Below the pieces are notes generated by a model. The model was not told the origin of the DNA, searched no databases, and was given only the letters and a program-made list of their open reading frames with translations. The translations under genes and the position numbers were made by a program. From NCBI GenBank assembly GCA_020403425.1, contig JADBXR010000021.1:1-64000 (forward strand): 64,000 nt of DNA, read 5' to 3'. Source of the stretch: Chitinophagaceae bacterium. GTDB lineage: Bacteria; Bacteroidota; Bacteroidia; Chitinophagales; Chitinophagaceae. Below are positions 53,317-63,465 of this stretch, piece by piece; position 1 is the first letter of the stretch; each line of letters opens with the position of its first letter.

Positions 53317-54285
53317 ATGAACAAGCAATTCTTATCCCTTCTTCTGCTGGTAGCCGGCTTTGCGTTGCCTGGCCAGGCACAGACCAAAGAGTCTCCCAAA
53401 ACCAGTAAAGAGAAAAGTATCACGATCCGTAAAAAGGGCGATGGCAACGAAAAGATGACCATCGTGCTGGATGGCGACAAGGTCACGGTGAACGGCAAAC
53501 CTTTGGAAGAGCTGAAAGATTCCGATGTTGAGGTATTCCGGAACGATCAATTCCGAGATCTGATGCCGCAGATCAGGAGATACCTGGCTCCATTGGGCAG
53601 TCTGAAGATGACGGGAGATGATTTTCCATTTGGCGCTAACCGCGCGTTCCTGGGTGTAACAACTGAGAAGAATGAGAAGGGAGCCAGGATCACATCCGTA
53701 GAAAAAGAATCGGCCGCTGAAAAAGCAGGGTTACAAAAAGAGGATATCATCACAAAAATCGATGATGCCGCTATTGAAGGAAGTGAAGGACTGTTTGAAA
53801 CCATTGGCAAATACAAACCTGAAGACAAAGTGACGATCACCTATCTGCGCGATGGCAAAACCCATACGGCTACGGCTGCACTGGGTAAGAACAAGATACC
53901 GAATGTACAGACATTCAAGATCGACGGCGATAACTTCCGTTTCAACATGCCTGATATGCCCCACCTGAACGATCGGAACTTCCGTTTCGATTTCAATGAT
54001 ACCCGGAAACCAAGGCTGGGACTGGGCATTCAGGACCTGGCAGAAGGGAAAGGCGTAAAAGTACTGAACGTGGATGAGGACACTCCCGCAGCCAAAGCCG
54101 GCCTGCAGAAAGATGATGTTATCACCGAGATCGACGGCACAGCCGTGAACTCGGTAGATGAACTGAAAGGCAAGATCAAAGACCTGAAAGAAGGCAGCAG
54201 CCTGAGGGTCACTTTCCAGCGCTCGGGTAAAACACAGTCCGCGACCCTTAGCCTACCCAAAAAATTAAAAACAGCCGAACTATAG
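53317..54285 (+). CDS. Exported double-PDZ protein
   Basis: A 322-residue protein with a signal peptide (ending GQAQ). Two PDZ domains follow: about 108-190 (FLGVTTEKNEKGARITSVEKESAAEKAGLQKEDIITKIDD) and about 230-315 (LGLGIQDLAEGKGVKVLNVDEDTPAAKAGLQKDDVITEIDG). No protease or other catalytic domain is seen, so it probably scaffolds or binds peptide ends in the periplasm. HtrA-like proteases share such PDZ pairs, but the catalytic part is absent here. Confidence 0.8.
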   Translation: MNKQFLSLLLLVAGFALPGQAQTKESPKTSKEKSITIRKKGDGNEKMTIVLDGDKVTVNGKPLEELKDSDVEVFRNDQFRDLMPQIRRYLAPLGSLKMTGDDFPFGANRAFLGVTTEKNEKGARITSVEKESAAEKAGLQKEDIITKIDDAAIEGSEGLFETIGKYKPEDKVTITYLRDGKTHTATAALGKNKIPNVQTFKIDGDNFRFNMPDMPHLNDRNFRFDFNDTRKPRLGLGIQDLAEGKGVKVLNVDEDTPAAKAGLQKDDVITEIDGTAVNSVDELKGKIKDLKEGSSLRVTFQRSGKTQSATLSLPKKLKTAEL

Positions 54286-54361
54286 GCTACCGATCTACTG
54301 TATCATCGGTCTCCCATGTATCGACCGCCGGTTACAGCTTGTTTATTTTCTCATGTTACCG

Positions 54362-54391
54362 ACCGCGCTATTCTTAGCGCGGTTTTTATTT
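54362..54391 (+). terminator. Terminator after the PDZ gene
   Basis: ACCGCGCTA (54362-54370) and TAGCGCGGT (54375-54383) pair perfectly around TTCT, followed by TTTTATTT. Confidence 0.85.
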
Positions 54392-54460
54392 ACCTTTCAG
54401 TCGGACCGAAAAAATATCGGAACTGATGACCGTTCTTTTCGGTGATTGCCGCACCCTCAT

Positions 54461-54468
54461 TAACTTTA
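54461..54468 (+). promoter_or_regulatory. Probable -7 element TAACTTTA of the DUF1028 gene
   Basis: It matches TAnnTTTG in seven of eight positions, 17 nt upstream of the ATG at 54486, and lies inside the longer frame starting at 54426. It supports the 54486 start. Confidence 0.45.
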
Positions 54469-54485
54469 GTGCTCAACCCCAACTC

Positions 54486-55466
54486 ATGAAGAACATATTG
54501 CTTAGTACTTTCCTATTATCCGCAATGCTGGCCAATGCCCAGGTATATTCGTCCAAACAACCCCTGGTACACACGTATTCCATTGTGGCCAGAGATGAAA
54601 GAACAGGCGAGATGGCCGTAGGTGTGCAGAGTCATTGGTTCAGCGTAGGCACATCCGTTCCCTGGGCAGAAGCAGGGGTGGGCGTGGTTGCCACACAATC
54701 CTTTGTAGATAAATCATATGGCCCCAAGGCGCTGGCTTTATTAAAAAAGGGATATACCGCCCAACAGGCGCTTGACAGCCTCACCAAAGCAGATCCGGGA
54801 AGGGAAGTACGCCAGGTAGCCATCATCGATAACAAAGGCAACGTAGCGGCACATACCGGTAAGAACTGCATTCAAGTAGCCAATCACATCAAAGGAACGC
54901 ATTATAGTGTACAGAGTAATATGATGCTGGGCGATCAGGTTTGTGCTTTCATGTCTCGGTCATTCGAACAATCAGCCGGAAAACCGCTGGCAGAAAGGGT
55001 CTTGCTGGCACTGGAAGCTGCCCAGAAAGCGGGTGGCGATATCCGGGGCATGCAGGCCGCCGCCATTGTGGTGGTACCCGGTACTGAAACAGATAGTTGG
55101 AACAACAAATCAGTGGATATACGGGTAGACGATGCTCCCCAACCCCTTCAGGAACTCAGACGCCTGTATACCGTTCACATCGCCTACGAACACATGAACC
55201 GTGGCGACCTGGCCGTAGAAAAGAACGATATGGCCAAAGCTATGAACGAGTACCAGGCCGCCATGAAACTTTTTCCCGCCAATCTGGAAATGCAGTACTG
55301 GACAGCCATTACCCTGGCCAATAACCAACAGCTTACCAAGGCCCTGCCTATGCTGAAAGCAATATTCGCAAAAGACAGGAACTGGAAAGAACTCACACGA
55401 CGTCTGCCACCCGTTGGTTTGTTAACGGTAACAGCCGGAGATCTGCAAAAGATCCTGTCTTTATAA
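54486..55466 (+). CDS. Exported DUF1028 protein
   Basis: A protein of about 326 residues. The signal peptide MKNILLSTFLLSAMLANAQ precedes HTYSIVARDERTGEMAVGVQSHWFSVGTSVPWAEAGVGVVATQSFVDKSYG, a DUF1028 (Ntn-hydrolase-like) signature. The C-terminal third has helical repeats (DLAVEKNDMAKAMNEYQAAMKLFP), a TPR-like arrangement. Enzymatic role not established. Confidence 0.85.
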   Translation: MKNILLSTFLLSAMLANAQVYSSKQPLVHTYSIVARDERTGEMAVGVQSHWFSVGTSVPWAEAGVGVVATQSFVDKSYGPKALALLKKGYTAQQALDSLTKADPGREVRQVAIIDNKGNVAAHTGKNCIQVANHIKGTHYSVQSNMMLGDQVCAFMSRSFEQSAGKPLAERVLLALEAAQKAGGDIRGMQAAAIVVVPGTETDSWNNKSVDIRVDDAPQPLQELRRLYTVHIAYEHMNRGDLAVEKNDMAKAMNEYQAAMKLFPANLEMQYWTAITLANNQQLTKALPMLKAIFAKDRNWKELTRRLPPVGLLTVTAGDLQKILSL

Positions 55467-55573
55467 TGGTGATGAAACAAATCATATCCCCAATCTGCGG
55501 AATCCTATCAGCAACACGTGGAATCATACAAACAATCCGTGGAATCAGCGATTAGGGCTATTTTTGCCACAAC

Positions 55574-57019
55574 ATGTCCTGGAACGATAAATATGAGGCC
55601 GTTATTGGCCTGGAAGTACACGCCCAACTGGCCACTAACAGTAAATTGTTCTGTGGCGACAGCACCGCTTTCGGTGCAGCGCCCAATACGCATATCAGTC
55701 CCATTACCATGGGTCACCCCGGCACTTTACCCAAAACCAATAAAAAAGCCGTGGAATATGCCATCAAACTGGGGCTTGCCTGCGGTTGTGAGATAGAGAA
55801 GGACAACTATTTTGCCAGGAAGAATTATTTCTATCCCGATCTTCCCAAGGGATACCAGATATCGCAGCATACAACGCCCATCTGTAAAGGAGGGCATGTG
55901 ACCATACAAACACCCGAGGGAGAAAGACAGGTGCAGTTGAACCGCATACATATGGAAGAAGATGCCGGGAAAAGTATCCATGATCTTGATGAACACTTTA
56001 CCTGTATCGACCTGAACCGTGCCGGCACTCCCTTGGTCGAGATCGTTACGGAACCCGATATCTTTTCTGCGGAAGAAGCCTGGTCATATGTTACGGAAAT
56101 ACGCCGCCTTGTTCGCTGGATCGGCATCTGCGACGGAAATATGGAAGAAGGTAGCCTCCGATGCGATGCCAATGTATCCATACGTCTGAAGGGAGAGACG
56201 AAATTGGGCACCAAAGTAGAGGTGAAGAACCTGAATTCGATCCGCAACGTAAAAAAGGCCATCGAATACGAGATCAGCAGGATGGTGGAATTGGTAGAAA
56301 ACGGTGGCAAAGTACAGCAACAGACCCGTAGTTTTGATGCGTCCACTGATACCACATTCGCTATCCGCGATAAGGAAGAGGCCAATGATTACCGTTATTT
56401 TCCCGATCCCGATCTGGCCCCTTTTCACCTGACTGATACTTTTATTCAAAGCATTGCCTCCACATTACCTGCATTACCCGCTGATCTGAAGAAGAAATAC
56501 CAATTGGATTTTGGGTTGAGTGCCTATGATGCCGGACAATTATGCGATGAAAAAGAGACCACCGATTTTTTTGCATCGGTCATTGAACATACCCGGCAAT
56601 ACAAGGCCGTTGCCAACTGGGTACTGGGTCCCATTCGCCAGTACCAGAATGAACATGGCATCGGTTTTGCAGAACTGCAACTGGCCCCTGCCCTACTGGC
56701 CGAACTCATCCAGTTGGTTGATGACGGTAAGGTTAGCTTTTCTGTAGCGTCTTCTAAACTATTACCGGCGGTGATCTCCGGAGAGGGATCTCCTCTGGCT
56801 ATTGCAGAAAAGATGAACCTGCTGCAGGTAAGTGATACCAACGAACTGGAAACCTGGATAACAGAGGCATTGGAAAGCATGCCGGATAAAGTGACCGAAT
56901 ACCGGAAAGGCAAAAAGGGCCTGATCGGCCTATTTGTGGGCGATGTAAAAAAACGCAGCAAAGGCAAGGCAGACCCGAAACTGGTAACACAACTGCTGGA
57001 ACAGAAACTCAATCAATAA
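55574..57019 (+). CDS. gatB: Aspartyl/glutamyl-tRNA amidotransferase subunit B
   Basis: A 481-residue GatB. It starts MSWNDKYEAVIGLEVHAQLATNSKLFCGDS; motifs GHPGTLPKTNKKAVEYAIKLGLACGCEI, NYFYPDLPKGYQISQ, and EDAGKSIHD are present. It works with GatA and GatC to amidate misacylated Glu-tRNAGln or Asp-tRNAAsn; neither partner is in the window. The C-terminal YqeY-like tail (PDKVTEYRKGKKGLIGLFVGDVKK) is intact. Confidence 0.96.
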   Translation: MSWNDKYEAVIGLEVHAQLATNSKLFCGDSTAFGAAPNTHISPITMGHPGTLPKTNKKAVEYAIKLGLACGCEIEKDNYFARKNYFYPDLPKGYQISQHTTPICKGGHVTIQTPEGERQVQLNRIHMEEDAGKSIHDLDEHFTCIDLNRAGTPLVEIVTEPDIFSAEEAWSYVTEIRRLVRWIGICDGNMEEGSLRCDANVSIRLKGETKLGTKVEVKNLNSIRNVKKAIEYEISRMVELVENGGKVQQQTRSFDASTDTTFAIRDKEEANDYRYFPDPDLAPFHLTDTFIQSIASTLPALPADLKKKYQLDFGLSAYDAGQLCDEKETTDFFASVIEHTRQYKAVANWVLGPIRQYQNEHGIGFAELQLAPALLAELIQLVDDGKVSFSVASSKLLPAVISGEGSPLAIAEKMNLLQVSDTNELETWITEALESMPDKVTEYRKGKKGLIGLFVGDVKKRSKGKADPKLVTQLLEQKLNQ

Positions 57020-57071
57020 TCCGCCTGGTTACAAACCCGTGAAAGGGAAGGCGGGATCAAATAAACACCAC

Positions 57072-58193
57072 ATGAAAAAACTACTTTGTATTGTTGTAGC
57101 ATTGGTTACGCTGAGCGCCTGTCAGGAAAAAAAGTATGGTGCATTCACTGTCAGCGGTAAGATCGGCAATGCCACCGGTAAAAAAATATTTCTGCAGGAG
57201 CTTCCGTTCGGCGGTCAGCAACCTGTTGTTCTGGATTCCGGTACGCTGAAATCGAACGGAACTTTTACGCTGCGCGGAATGGGAAAAGAAGAAGGTCTTT
57301 ACCGCTTGGTCATTGAAAACGGGCCGGATGTGCTATTGGTGAACGATGGCAAAAGCATCAAACTGGAAATGGACGTAAACAATTACAGGGCCTATAAACT
57401 GGAAGGATCCCCGGCCAGTGAAAGCCTGCACACCCTGTTCGAGCAATATCGCAGTAAGGATTCCGCACTCTACAATACTTTTATGCAACTGGATTCACTG
57501 CAGAAACAAAATGCCGGCGATAGCATTATGAACCTGTTACATGGTAAACGTGACGCTCAGATCAAAGAAATGAATACAATGGTATCGGCCTACATCAACC
57601 AATCCAACAGTGCCGCGGCACGTTATTATGCGTTGGGCATGGCTTCCCGAACCATGGGTCAGGAAGAAGTACTGGCATTGGCCAATGCCTCTTTCGATAA
57701 ATTCAAGGACCATAGCGGACTGGCCAAGATCAAAAGTCTGCTTACCGTTCAGCAGCCTGCGGCGCCTAAATATGCATTGCTCAATCAGCAGGCACCAGAG
57801 ATCAGCCTGCCGGATGTGAATGGCAAAATGTTCCAGCTCAGCAGCCTGAGGGGTAAATATGTGCTGGTTGACTTCTGGGCAAGCTGGTGCGGCCCCTGCC
57901 GTAAAGAGAACCCGAATGTGGTAGCTGCTTACAACAAATTCAAGGATAGGAATTTCACCATCCTTGGTGTTTCACTCGACAAAGAAAAAACCGATTGGGA
58001 GAAAGCGATCAAGGATGATAACCTGACCTGGACCCATGTAAGCGACCTCAAACAATGGGAGAGCAGTATGGTTCCGCTCTACCAGTTCGATGGTATCCCC
58101 TTTAATGTACTGGTTGATCCCCAAGGTAAGATCATCGCTACTGGGTTACGGGGTGAAGAATTAGAAAGAAAGCTCGCTGAAGTATTGAAATAA
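57072..58193 (+). CDS. TlpA-like thioredoxin lipoprotein with DUF4369 domain
   Basis: A protein of about 373 residues. The lipobox LVTLSACQ shows a lipoprotein. The N-terminal DUF4369-like domain (FTVSGKIGNATGKKIFLQELPFGGQ) is followed by a helical linker and a TlpA/AhpC-type thioredoxin fold with WCGPC (Cys273, Cys276). Such proteins keep periplasmic disulfides reduced, often for cytochrome c or outer-membrane proteins. The start at 57072 gives the lipoprotein signal; the ATG at 57039 does not. Confidence 0.9.
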   Translation: MKKLLCIVVALVTLSACQEKKYGAFTVSGKIGNATGKKIFLQELPFGGQQPVVLDSGTLKSNGTFTLRGMGKEEGLYRLVIENGPDVLLVNDGKSIKLEMDVNNYRAYKLEGSPASESLHTLFEQYRSKDSALYNTFMQLDSLQKQNAGDSIMNLLHGKRDAQIKEMNTMVSAYINQSNSAAARYYALGMASRTMGQEEVLALANASFDKFKDHSGLAKIKSLLTVQQPAAPKYALLNQQAPEISLPDVNGKMFQLSSLRGKYVLVDFWASWCGPCRKENPNVVAAYNKFKDRNFTILGVSLDKEKTDWEKAIKDDNLTWTHVSDLKQWESSMVPLYQFDGIPFNVLVDPQGKIIATGLRGEELERKLAEVLK

Positions 58194-58218
58194 CACAACA
58201 GCATCTTTAAACGAGATC

Positions 58219-58255
58219 AACAACGCCCATATAAACACTTTATATGGGCGTTGTT
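58219..58255 (+). terminator. 17-bp perfect hairpin after the TlpA-like gene
   Basis: Arms 58219-58235 and 58239-58255 are perfect reverse complements with a 3-nt loop. It lies 25 nt after the stop codon; the T run is weak, so termination is an inference. Confidence 0.75.
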
Positions 58256-58579
58256 ATGATCGCTATACCTAGGTTCATAAGTAACGGCTAAAGCTATCGA
58301 TAAGCTGCTGTCTGCAGTAACAGGGTCATGATATCTATCTCTTCATCTAACAATCATGTATTATCCAGGGTATCTGGGGGCTACATTAATGCTCAAGTAT
58401 GGTCGCCACACTACCTATGAAATGTGTTACCAGAGAAGTATAGACCTCTGAAAAAGGCAGAAGATACCTGTCTTATATATCTCCCTTATCAATTTCAGAA
58501 TGGCCAATTCACGCTCCTGCCCGTGTAGCAGGATCCTGCACATCCCGTTATTACATCGAACCCAAATGACCCCCCAAAA

Positions 58580-58613
58580 AAAAGGGACCGTATCAATGAT
58601 ACGGTCCCTTTTG
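58580..58613 (-). terminator. Terminator after the SusC/SusD pair
   Basis: AAAGGGACCGTATCA and TGATACGGTCCCTTT pair around one base. Read on the reverse strand a run of T follows (58576-58583). It lies about 20 nt after the SusD stop. Confidence 0.9.
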
Positions 58614-58633
58614 AAAATATGAGCTGGTTACGG

Positions 58634-60079
58634 TTAATTGTATCCAGGGTTCTGCTGAATCTGAGGATTCGCTTTGATCTCAGGATCAGGAATAGGTAAC
58701 AGGAATCGGTAGTTACCAGCGGCAAGTGTCTGAGCAGCTGCATTAGGTGCATCTACTGCCAACCTGCTTACTGGAAGGTTCCTTCTCTTCAGGTCCCAGA
58801 AACGATGACCTTCATACGCCAGTTCTTTGTAACGCTCAGTCATGATCGCATCGATCAGATCTGCTTTGGTTGCAAAGGTCTGTGCAGTATAACCGTTGAT
58901 ACGCACTGCACGCAATGCGTTCAGGTCGTTAGCGGCTCCGGTAAGGTCACCAGACTCAGCCCTTGCTTCTGCACGGATCAGGTACATTTCTGCTGTACGC
59001 ATTACTTTCTGGTTGGCCACGTTCTCAGCAGCTGTTCCGTAAGCAGTACCAGCATATTTGCTGATCAAACGTGTAGAAGAGCGGGCGCCACCTGCCAGCA
59101 GGGGCTCGTCTTTAAAGTAAGCGGCAAAACGGATATCGTTCACTTTATCATAGCTATCCCACAGTTTATCTGATGGTCTCCAGGTGATGGTACCGATGTT
59201 AGATGCACTTGCAGAAGTACCTCTGAACAGTGATCCCATACGAGAAGTAGAAGTGGTACGAACGATCTGGAAAGCCTGTTCTGCTTTGTTCACATCGGTC
59301 CAGATACCTGGGAAGTTAGCCAGTGAAGCCAATGGAACTGCATTGATATACTCGGTGCTGAATGTGATGGCATCATTGTACTCTTTCAGGTACAGCGCAA
59401 CACGGGCCTGCATACCAGAAACGGCAGCAGCAGTAGCGCGTGATACATCAGTCAAGGCTGTCGGCAGCAGTGGTTTTGCAGCAGCAAGGTCAGCTTTCAG
59501 TTTTTGCATGTAAGTAGACACGTTGATACGTGGGAAAGAATTCAAAGAAGGACTTTCCATATATGCCATAGCGAGATCAGTACCCACAGCACTGTTGCTG
59601 TAGAAGCGGTATAACTCAAAATGGCTGTATGCACGTAAGAACAGTGCTTCACCCTTAAGCTTGATTCTTAACGCCTCATCAGCCGCAGTTGCAGCAGCAG
59701 AGGTAGTAGAAGCAGTAGCATTAGGCAAAGCTGCCAGTACACGGTTAGCACGGTCAATGACCCTGTAATACAGGTTGAACGCTGTGAAGTTATCACGCAG
59801 ACCTACGTCAGCAGGTCCGTACTGCCATTCGTGAGTAGTGGCAGCATTGTAGAAATCAGCAACACGTACTTCATCAGCAAATGTGGCATTCAATAGAACG
59901 GGCATCTCGATACTGAGAGCTGCATAAGCTCCAATAGTGCCCTGTTCGCAGTTGGTTACGGTTTTATAGGCAACATCGCCACCGATAAAATCCGTCTCTT
60001 TTACATCCAGCACCTTCTGGCAACCAGTAGAGATCGCGAAGACACCAGCCAGGAGATAGAGAAATTTATTTCTTTTCAT
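58634..60079 (-). CDS. SusD/RagB-type outer-membrane lipoprotein
   Basis: A protein of about 481 residues with a lipobox (AISTGCQKV, Cys20). The N-terminal SusD-like part and the C-terminal RagB/SusD signatures (RTAEMYLIRAEARAESGDLTGAANDLNALRAVRINGY, ERYKELAYEGHRFWDLKR) are clear. It caps the SusC channel directly upstream and captures a ligand at the cell surface. No enzymes are adjacent, so the cargo is unknown. The start at 60079 gives the lipoprotein signal. Confidence 0.95.
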   Translation of the reverse strand: MKRNKFLYLLAGVFAISTGCQKVLDVKETDFIGGDVAYKTVTNCEQGTIGAYAALSIEMPVLLNATFADEVRVADFYNAATTHEWQYGPADVGLRDNFTAFNLYYRVIDRANRVLAALPNATASTTSAAATAADEALRIKLKGEALFLRAYSHFELYRFYSNSAVGTDLAMAYMESPSLNSFPRINVSTYMQKLKADLAAAKPLLPTALTDVSRATAAAVSGMQARVALYLKEYNDAITFSTEYINAVPLASLANFPGIWTDVNKAEQAFQIVRTTSTSRMGSLFRGTSASASNIGTITWRPSDKLWDSYDKVNDIRFAAYFKDEPLLAGGARSSTRLISKYAGTAYGTAAENVANQKVMRTAEMYLIRAEARAESGDLTGAANDLNALRAVRINGYTAQTFATKADLIDAIMTERYKELAYEGHRFWDLKRRNLPVSRLAVDAPNAAAQTLAAGNYRFLLPIPDPEIKANPQIQQNPGYN

Positions 60080-60123
60080 TGTTTGATTTTTTAGTTCTTG
60101 GAACAGATACGCTACCATTCAGA

Positions 60124-63100
60124 TTAGAAGTTGATATCCAGACCTACTACAAAGTATTTCGGATTTGGATATTCATTCAGACTGATGTTGTTACTGTCTT
60201 CAGGATCAAGACCTTTCCATGGGCTCCAGATAGCCAGGTTCTGCGCCTGGATATAGAAGCGGGAAGATTTGATCAACACGGTTCCAGCAGCTGTTTTCAA
60301 CTGCGGGATCTGGTATGACAATGTTACATTTCTGAGTCGCATGAACTTAGCATCCCAAAGATCAGATGAGGTGAAGCCCCTGTCGTATACAGATGCCTGG
60401 AATTTCTTCACATCGCCAGGTTTGGTCCACTGCTCTGTGATCAGGTCTTTTGACGCACGAACTGACTGATGATAACCTGGGGTACCACGGGTGATCCAGT
60501 TATAGGTGTTATCATAGCGCCATACATCGAACTGGTATGAGAACAGGGTAGAAAGACTGAACGCTTTGTAACGCAGGTCGATGGTGAAACCACCCTGGTT
60601 AACAGGCAGGTAGCTTCCGAATGCGAACTGACCAGCTTTACCGATATCGAAGGTTTCAGATTTACCATCGGCCATCAGGTAACGAGGCTGACCAGTGGCA
60701 GGATCTGCACCCAGGTAATTGTAGGTATACGCAGAACCGAATGGAATACCTTTTCTGATGATTGAAGTACCTGTTACATATTCAGATACCAGACCCAGAT
60801 CTTCGATCTTGTTGTAGTTGATGTTGTGGTTAATACCTAAGGTCAACAACAGGTCTTTTGATTTAACCACATCTACTGAAGCGGTGATATCCAGACCTTT
60901 GTTCCTCATCTTACCTGCATTGATCGCCAGCGGACCATTGCTGAATCCGGAAGTACCGGAGATAGGCTGGTTCACGAACAGGTCAATGGTTCTCTGCAAG
61001 TAAGCATCAATGCTGAAACGTGCACGATTTTTCCAGATGGCAAAATCTACACCGATATTGTACTTCTGTACTTTTTCAATACGCAGGTTAGGGTTACCCG
61101 GAGTAGAAGGAGCCAGACCAGTGATCGGAGAACCTACATAGGTAGTGGTTCCGAAAGTCGGGATCTGGGTTCCCTGGTAGTTGGTAACACTACCCAGCGG
61201 ATAACCATAGCTGGAGGTACTTACAGAACCGATATTAGGTACGATACCATAGCTGGCACGAACCTTCAGGTCTGTAAAGAATGACTGGCTGCGCATGAAG
61301 TCTTCCTGCATCGCATTCCAGGTAGCACCAGCAGCCCATGTAGTGATCTCCCTGTTATCGAGGTTAACGATACGGGAGGTTCCATCACGACGGATATTGG
61401 CAGTGATGGTATACTTGTTATTAAAGGTATAACGCAGGGTACCAAAGAAAGAGCGGATACCGAATCCACTTTTCGCACTGGACGAGTTCTGCGGATAGGT
61501 AGCAGCACCATTGGTAGGCAATGAACCCGCACCCTGACCGGTTTCAGTCAATCTGGGATCCAGGTTATACAGGGTCAGACCCAGACCTTTCTGGTATCCA
61601 CGCACTGTTTCAAAATAAGCACCCACTTCTACATCATGCATGTTATTGTAACGCTTGCTGTACACCAGGCTGGTGGTGTTGATCAGCTGGCTGGTTACGT
61701 TGGCAGCTTCCTGGGCCAGACCTGACTGGAATGCCTGCAGTGAACCGATGTATGAGTTCGCGTTGATATAACGGCTATCCATGCTGCTGTTCACATCTAT
61801 ACCCAGGCGATTGCTCAGGGTCAGGCTGGGGAGGATCTTGTATCCAACGTTCAGACCGGCATTGATCTTGATCTGGTTGCTTCTGCGGGCAGAGTTCTGC
61901 ATACCTTCCAACAGGTTGGCGATCTGCTTCAATGCCAGAGGTGAGCTGGCACCCCAGTTCAGGCTACCATCGGCCCTGTAAGGATTTTCATAGGTCTTCG
62001 CACGGTAGGTCATCTGGAATGGGTTACGTGGGCTGTTACCATACACATCACCCTCTGCATAACTGTTCTGTGAATAACCTACAGTTGAGTTCAACTGAAC
62101 AAACAGTTTATCGGCTGTGTGATCGATGTTGAAACGTACGGTATAACGTTTCAGGTATGAATTCAAGTCAATACCCTGCTGGTTGAACACACCACCGGAA
62201 ACAAAGTAACGGGTCTTATCTGTACCACCGGACATGTTCATTTCATAGGTCTGGGAGATACCCTGACGGTAGAAAATGTCTGTGTAGTTGACATCGATAC
62301 CACCGATACTATCCAGCATACGCTGTTTAGTGGCAGCTGTCATACCGGTAGGAATGGCAGGATTCAGCGGAGAATATACCCAACCCGGAGTGCTGGGGAT
62401 CTTTTCACGCTCTTCATACTGTAGCATCTCTTTGGTGCTCATCAGGTTCAGGCGAGAGAAGTCGGGTTTCTGTGTGAAACCGAACTGGGTCCTGAACTGG
62501 AAATTATTCGCACCAGCTTTACCTTTTTTAGTAGTGATTACAATTACACCCAATCCACCACGGGCACCATACAATGCGGATGCACTTGCATCTTTCAATA
62601 CGGTCACAGATTCGAAATCATTAGGGTTCAGGGTAGCGAAGTCACCAGCAGGCAATGGAATACCATCCAATACATACAGAGGCTGTGCACCGGCTGCCTG
62701 TACAGAAGAAATACCACGGATGGTCACGTTGGCAGTAGCACCTGGCTGACCGGAACCTGAGTTAACCAGTACACCCGGAGCGCGTCCCTGCAGTGCCTGG
62801 TCGAAAGAACCCACAGGAACAGTTTCAATGGCTTTGCTGCTGATCAGACTGGAAGCACCGGTAAAGCTACTTTTCTTTTCACGGGAATAACCGGTAACCA
62901 CCACTTCTTCCAGATTATCGGTGGCAGCTTTCATGGAAACATTGATAGCGCCATTTCCAATGGCAACTTCCTGCTGGGCAAAACCCAGTGAACGAATCAC
63001 CAGCGTTTTAGCTGACGAGGGAACATTCAGGCTAAAAGTACCATCTGCGCCGGAATTTGTTCCGATTGTGGTTCCTTTAACGAGAATAGAAGCACCTGCG

Positions 63101-63210
63101 AGGGAAGCACCTTTATCGTCGGTGAGTTTTCCTCTCACTGTGCGCGTTTGTGCAGCAAGTTGGGTAACCAACGCCAACACAAATACGAGAACTGTGCATA
63201 GTTTTCTCAT
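60124..63210 (-). CDS. SusC/RagA-type TonB-linked outer-membrane transporter
   Basis: A 1028-residue beta-barrel protein. Signal peptide (1-20), CarboxypepD-regulatory-like domain (VRGKLTDDKGASLAGASILVKGTTIGTNSG), TonB box region (LEEVVVTGYSREKK), plug with LQGRAPGVLVNSGSGQPGATANVTIRG and PLYVLDGIPL, then the barrel ending KYFVVGLDINF. It imports large ligands with energy from TonB, together with SusD. No ECF sigma or anti-sigma gene lies beside it. Confidence 0.97.
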   Translation of the reverse strand: MRKLCTVLVFVLALVTQLAAQTRTVRGKLTDDKGASLAGASILVKGTTIGTNSGADGTFSLNVPSSAKTLVIRSLGFAQQEVAIGNGAINVSMKAATDNLEEVVVTGYSREKKSSFTGASSLISSKAIETVPVGSFDQALQGRAPGVLVNSGSGQPGATANVTIRGISSVQAAGAQPLYVLDGIPLPAGDFATLNPNDFESVTVLKDASASALYGARGGLGVIVITTKKGKAGANNFQFRTQFGFTQKPDFSRLNLMSTKEMLQYEEREKIPSTPGWVYSPLNPAIPTGMTAATKQRMLDSIGGIDVNYTDIFYRQGISQTYEMNMSGGTDKTRYFVSGGVFNQQGIDLNSYLKRYTVRFNIDHTADKLFVQLNSTVGYSQNSYAEGDVYGNSPRNPFQMTYRAKTYENPYRADGSLNWGASSPLALKQIANLLEGMQNSARRSNQIKINAGLNVGYKILPSLTLSNRLGIDVNSSMDSRYINANSYIGSLQAFQSGLAQEAANVTSQLINTTSLVYSKRYNNMHDVEVGAYFETVRGYQKGLGLTLYNLDPRLTETGQGAGSLPTNGAATYPQNSSSAKSGFGIRSFFGTLRYTFNNKYTITANIRRDGTSRIVNLDNREITTWAAGATWNAMQEDFMRSQSFFTDLKVRASYGIVPNIGSVSTSSYGYPLGSVTNYQGTQIPTFGTTTYVGSPITGLAPSTPGNPNLRIEKVQKYNIGVDFAIWKNRARFSIDAYLQRTIDLFVNQPISGTSGFSNGPLAINAGKMRNKGLDITASVDVVKSKDLLLTLGINHNINYNKIEDLGLVSEYVTGTSIIRKGIPFGSAYTYNYLGADPATGQPRYLMADGKSETFDIGKAGQFAFGSYLPVNQGGFTIDLRYKAFSLSTLFSYQFDVWRYDNTYNWITRGTPGYHQSVRASKDLITEQWTKPGDVKKFQASVYDRGFTSSDLWDAKFMRLRNVTLSYQIPQLKTAAGTVLIKSSRFYIQAQNLAIWSPWKGLDPEDSNNISLNEYPNPKYFVVGLDINF

Positions 63211-63371
63211 AATTCAGTTTTTAGTTTAGGGGTCGCAAATTAATTAAAGAAAGAATAACATAACGCTTAAAGACAGGATTATGTTGCCGAATGCTGCAAT
63301 TTCCAAAAAATACCTGCCATTTTTCGTCAAAAAATTTCAAAATTGCTGATTATCAAATTATTACTTATAAC

Positions 63372-63409
63372 AAAAAAAGATCCCCAGCCAGCTAAACTGA
63401 CCGGGGATC
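63372..63409 (-). terminator. Terminator after the partial SusD gene
   Basis: On the reverse strand, GATCCCC at one end pairs with GGGGATC at the other (63379-63409; 13 bp counting G-U pairs), followed by seven T. It ends the upstream SusD unit, so the SusC/SusD pair needs its own promoter. Confidence 0.88.
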
Positions 63410-63465
63410 CGGAAAATAGGAAGATATATACTGTTTATCCCGCCAAAGGATACATATTATTACAA

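Larger units (their letters stand above)
58194..58633. other. Non-coding gap between the TlpA-like and SusD genes
   Basis: I see no gene in these 440 nt. It holds two terminator-like hairpins, at 58219-58255 and 58580-58613, which end the two convergent units. The stretch in between, about 58260-58575, shows no repeats or motifs I recognise. Confidence 0.7.

Noticed and set aside
55500..55565. Another short-word repeat upstream of gatB (AATCCGTGG-like units)
   Set aside because: Units recur at about 21 nt but only two or three times and without a clear inverted arm; too weak to list as a feature.
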